Shown: positions 6,025 to 8,109 of the stretch, piece after piece
How positions within the stretch are numbered: the stretch's first letter is position 1
Layout: every line of letters begins with the position of its first letter
DNA from: Croceicoccus sp.
Lineage (GTDB): Bacteria; Pseudomonadota; Alphaproteobacteria; Sphingomonadales; Sphingomonadaceae
Assembly (NCBI GenBank): GCA_029936705.1
Contig: JAPYSD010000135.1
Location: forward strand, 1-8,109
Direction of reading: 5' to 3'
DNA: 8,109 bases
Notes under the pieces: model-generated
Database searches by the model: none
What the model saw: only the letters and a program-made list of their open reading frames with translations
What the model was told of the DNA's origin: nothing
Program-made: the position numbers and the translations under genes

Positions 6025-6043
6025 TTGCGGCGTCCTGCCGCGA
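6025..6043 (+). other. Hairpin in the gap before the tape measure gene
   Basis: GCGGC (6027-6031) pairs with GCCGC (6037-6041), extended by one G-U and one T-A pair to 7 bp, around a 5-base loop. It begins nine bases after the DUF6441 stop and is followed by no T run, so full termination is unlikely. It sits 12 bases before the tape measure ribosome binding site and may separate the two translation units. Confidence 0.35.
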
Positions 6044-6055
6044 TGACTTTCGACC

Positions 6056-6070
6056 GGGGAGGCGAATGTG
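6056..6070 (+). promoter_or_regulatory. Strong ribosome binding site that sets a GTG start for the tape measure gene
   Basis: GGGGAGG at 6056-6062 stands five bases before GTG 6068. An ATG at 6066 overlaps this GTG in another frame but runs only five codons (ending TAA at 6081-6083), so it cannot start the long gene. The GTG frame is the one open to the window edge. Confidence 0.7.
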
Positions 6071-8109
6071 GCTGACGACGTAACCGTGCGCCTGCGCCTG
6101 CGGGCCGAGGAATTCGCCGCCGAGAGCCGCAAGGCGTTTTCGAACCTTCCCGACGAAGCCGGCAGGGCCGGTGCGCAGGCGGGCGAGCAGCTGGCTCGCG
6201 GCTTTGCCCGGGCCGAGCCGGTCATCGAGAGCTATGCCCGCGCGCAGGCGCAGGCGAAGCGGACCGTCGATGAGGCTCGGACCGCCTACAAGGCCGGCGA
6301 GATCACTCTCGATCAGTACAAGGCGACCCAGCTGGAGACCCGCGCCGCACTGACGCTGGTCAAGGCCGAACATGCTGCCGTTACCCGCGAGCTGAACCGC
6401 GAGGCGAAGGCCGCGCTGGAAGCGTCTGTCGCGAACGACAATGTCACCGCCTCGGCCGGAGCGCAGCGAGCGGGCATGCAGCAGCTGGGCTTCCAGGTGC
6501 AGGACTTCGCTGTTCAGACCGCTGGCGGCACTTCCGCGCTTCGCGCCTTCTCTCAGCAGTTCCCGCAGGCGGTCGGCGCCATGCAGCTGATGCTGGGCAC
6601 CGGCGGGCGGCTCGCTTCCTTCCTGGCAGGTCCATGGGGCATTGCGCTGACGACAGCGTCGGTTCTCGCGATCAGCCTTGCTGACAGCCTGTTCGAGACC
6701 GAAGAGGCTGCCGACGAAAGCGCAGATGCGAATGAGACGCTGGCCGAAAAGCTGGATCTGTCTCGCCATAGCTTCGAGGACGTGGTCGAGGCGTCGCGCG
6801 CCTATAATCGCGCGCAGGAACAGGCACGCGTCACGACGCTGGCGGCGGCAAAGGCTGCCGTGGAGGCAGCCAAGGCCAATATTCAGGAAGCGCAGTCGAT
6901 CCGGCAGAAGCTGGCAGCGCGCCTTGCCGAGCAGCAGGAATCGTCGCGCGTGCTGGCGGGTACTACGCCCACAAGCTCGAACACCGGGCTGCGGATCACC
7001 AACAGCGCGGATATCGCGGCACGTCAGACCCGCGCCGAGATCGCGGCGAACAATCAGGCCATTGCCGAGCTGAAAGCCACTTCGATCAATGCCGTTAACG
7101 AGGTGGCGCAGATCCAGTCGCGCATTGCGACCGATCCGTCGTTCCGCATCGAACAGGACTTCATAGAGAAGCGCGCTGCCGCTGCGCGTCGCTACAAGGG
7201 CGATTTGGAAGGTCTGACCGCTGCCTATGTCGAGCTGAACAAGCAGGAAGAGGCGGCCAAGAAGGCTGCGGAGCAGGAAGAGCGCGGCGGCCGTTCAAGC
7301 CGTTCGCGTCGTGCAGGTAAATCCGAGGAGCAACGCGAGGCAGAGCGGACGGCGCGCGAAGCGCTTCGCGAGCGGGAGCGTGCTGCCGAAGCCGCGGCGC
7401 GAGCGGAGGAGCGGTTCGCCGATTCCGTTGCGCGCAGCCTGGACGATCAGGAAGCCGCGGCGCGCGTCGAACAGATCCGGCTGGATCAGGGCGAGGCGGC
7501 CGCCGCTGCCGAGGAGGCACGGCTCGCCTTTATTCGCCAGAACCCCGAGGCCGTTGCCGCGACTGTCCAGCAGCTTGCCACCATGCTCGGCATCGAGGGC
7601 GAGATCACCGACGAGAAGCGGGCGCAGCTGCAGCTGCTGATCGATCAGGCCGATGCCGCTGAAAAGGGCCAGTCGGACGCTGCGCGCAAGCGGGTCGAGG
7701 ATCAGCAGGCGGGCGAACGGACCGAGCGCGAGAAAAAGCGCATAGCCGACCTGATCGAGGACGAACGCCGCCAGCGCGAGGATGCGATCCGCGACATGGC
7801 CGGGCTGTACGAGGACCTGTTCACCGGCAATACCGGCAATATCGTCTCGAACTTCAAGCGCCTGTTCCTGGGTGCGATCAGCGAGATCGCCGCGCAGTAC
7901 ACGCTGGCGCTGTTGTCGGGCCAGTCGGCAGGCGACCTTGGCGGCATAGCCGGTGCCACGTTTGGCAAGTCGCCGCTGTTCAGCATCCTGGGGGGCGGCG
8001 CCAGCACCGGCTTTGGCGTGGCCGCGAACGACAATCCGGTCAGCTATGGCTTTCCCGGTGTCGATTTCAGCGGCACGCCGGGCGTTATGCCTGGCGATCA
8101 GCCTACGGG
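6068..8109 (+). CDS. Tail tape measure protein (3' end outside window)
   Basis: The tape measure fills the tail tube during assembly, sets tail length and is released on infection. I read 680 codons without a stop from GTG 6068 to the right edge. After an N-terminal MADDVTVRLRL strand the protein is mostly long helix. A block I associate with phage tape measures, GMQQLGFQVQDFAVQTAGGT followed by FSQQFPQAVGAMQLML, lies at about residues 136-175. One hydrophobic stretch (about 182-208, FLAGPWGIALTTASVLAISL) could be a membrane segment used during DNA entry. Residues about 225-300 and 330-600 are Ala/Glu/Lys/Arg-rich coiled coil, with a very basic patch RGGRSSRSRRAGK near 404-416. From about 577 the text changes to the C-terminal tape measure type (YEDLFTGNTGNIVSNFKRLF, then EIAAQYTLALLSG) followed by Gly-rich sequence. 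Type, size and place after the chaperone agree; the remaining C terminus is unseen. Confidence 0.9.
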   Translation, partial: MADDVTVRLRLRAEEFAAESRKAFSNLPDEAGRAGAQAGEQLARGFARAEPVIESYARAQAQAKRTVDEARTAYKAGEITLDQYKATQLETRAALTLVKAEHAAVTRELNREAKAALEASVANDNVTASAGAQRAGMQQLGFQVQDFAVQTAGGTSALRAFSQQFPQAVGAMQLMLGTGGRLASFLAGPWGIALTTASVLAISLADSLFETEEAADESADANETLAEKLDLSRHSFEDVVEASRAYNRAQEQARVTTLAAAKAAVEAAKANIQEAQSIRQKLAARLAEQQESSRVLAGTTPTSSNTGLRITNSADIAARQTRAEIAANNQAIAELKATSINAVNEVAQIQSRIATDPSFRIEQDFIEKRAAAARRYKGDLEGLTAAYVELNKQEEAAKKAAEQEERGGRSSRSRRAGKSEEQREAERTAREALRERERAAEAAARAEERFADSVARSLDDQEAAARVEQIRLDQGEAAAAAEEARLAFIRQNPEAVAATVQQLATMLGIEGEITDEKRAQLQLLIDQADAAEKGQSDAARKRVEDQQAGERTEREKKRIADLIEDERRQREDAIRDMAGLYEDLFTGNTGNIVSNFKRLFLGAISEIAAQYTLALLSGQSAGDLGGIAGATFGKSPLFSILGGGASTGFGVAANDNPVSYGFPGVDFSGTPGVMPGDQPT

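Noticed and set aside
5549..6769. 406-codon open frame on the - strand opposite DUF6441 and the tape measure start
   Set aside because: It spans a real gene boundary and its gap hairpin, has Arg/Ala/Gly-rich composition typical of antisense shadows, and shows no recognised motif.
1..8109. Defence, toxin-antitoxin, retroelement, CRISPR or other cargo system
   Set aside because: All supported frames are accounted for by head and tail genes, and no repeat array, tRNA or atypical-composition island was seen in any gap.

Overview
The window is a stretch of tailed-phage (siphovirus-type) morphogenesis genes, most likely part of a prophage in an alphaproteobacterium. Every gene is on the + strand. 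The DNA is GC-rich with strong G/C preference at third codon positions. The capsid, cement, DUF6441 and chaperone proteins resemble those I know from sphingomonad and related alphaproteobacterial prophages; that placement is from family recognition and composition, not a search. No integrase, host gene, tRNA, insertion sequence or CRISPR repeat is visible, so prophage versus free phage cannot be decided here.

Head region (1-2450): the window opens inside a frame that runs without a stop into a major capsid protein (ends 1524). It looks like the C-terminal part of a prohead protease/capsid fusion, but an internal ATG at 124 has its own ribosome binding site. A 58-residue protein (1590-1766), a DUF2190 capsid cement protein (1839-2174) and a 63-residue protein (2259-2450) follow. 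Hairpins sit in the gaps between these genes; the strongest is a perfect 12-bp stem at 2188-2226.

Neck and tail region (2452-8109): genes become tightly packed and often overlap. In order they are a head-tail joining protein, a probable tail terminator, the tail tube protein, a tail assembly chaperone with a textbook A AAA AAC slippery site directly before its stop, the -1 frame extension of that chaperone, a DUF6441 protein, and a tape measure protein that starts at a GTG and runs off the right edge.

Together the order (capsid, cement, joining protein, terminator, tube, frameshifted chaperone, tape measure) is the usual assembly order of a long non-contractile tail phage. I found no sign of a defence system, toxin or other cargo. 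The points most worth a second look are the programmed frameshift, the nested capsid start, the two look-alike small proteins and the inserted module in the tail tube.
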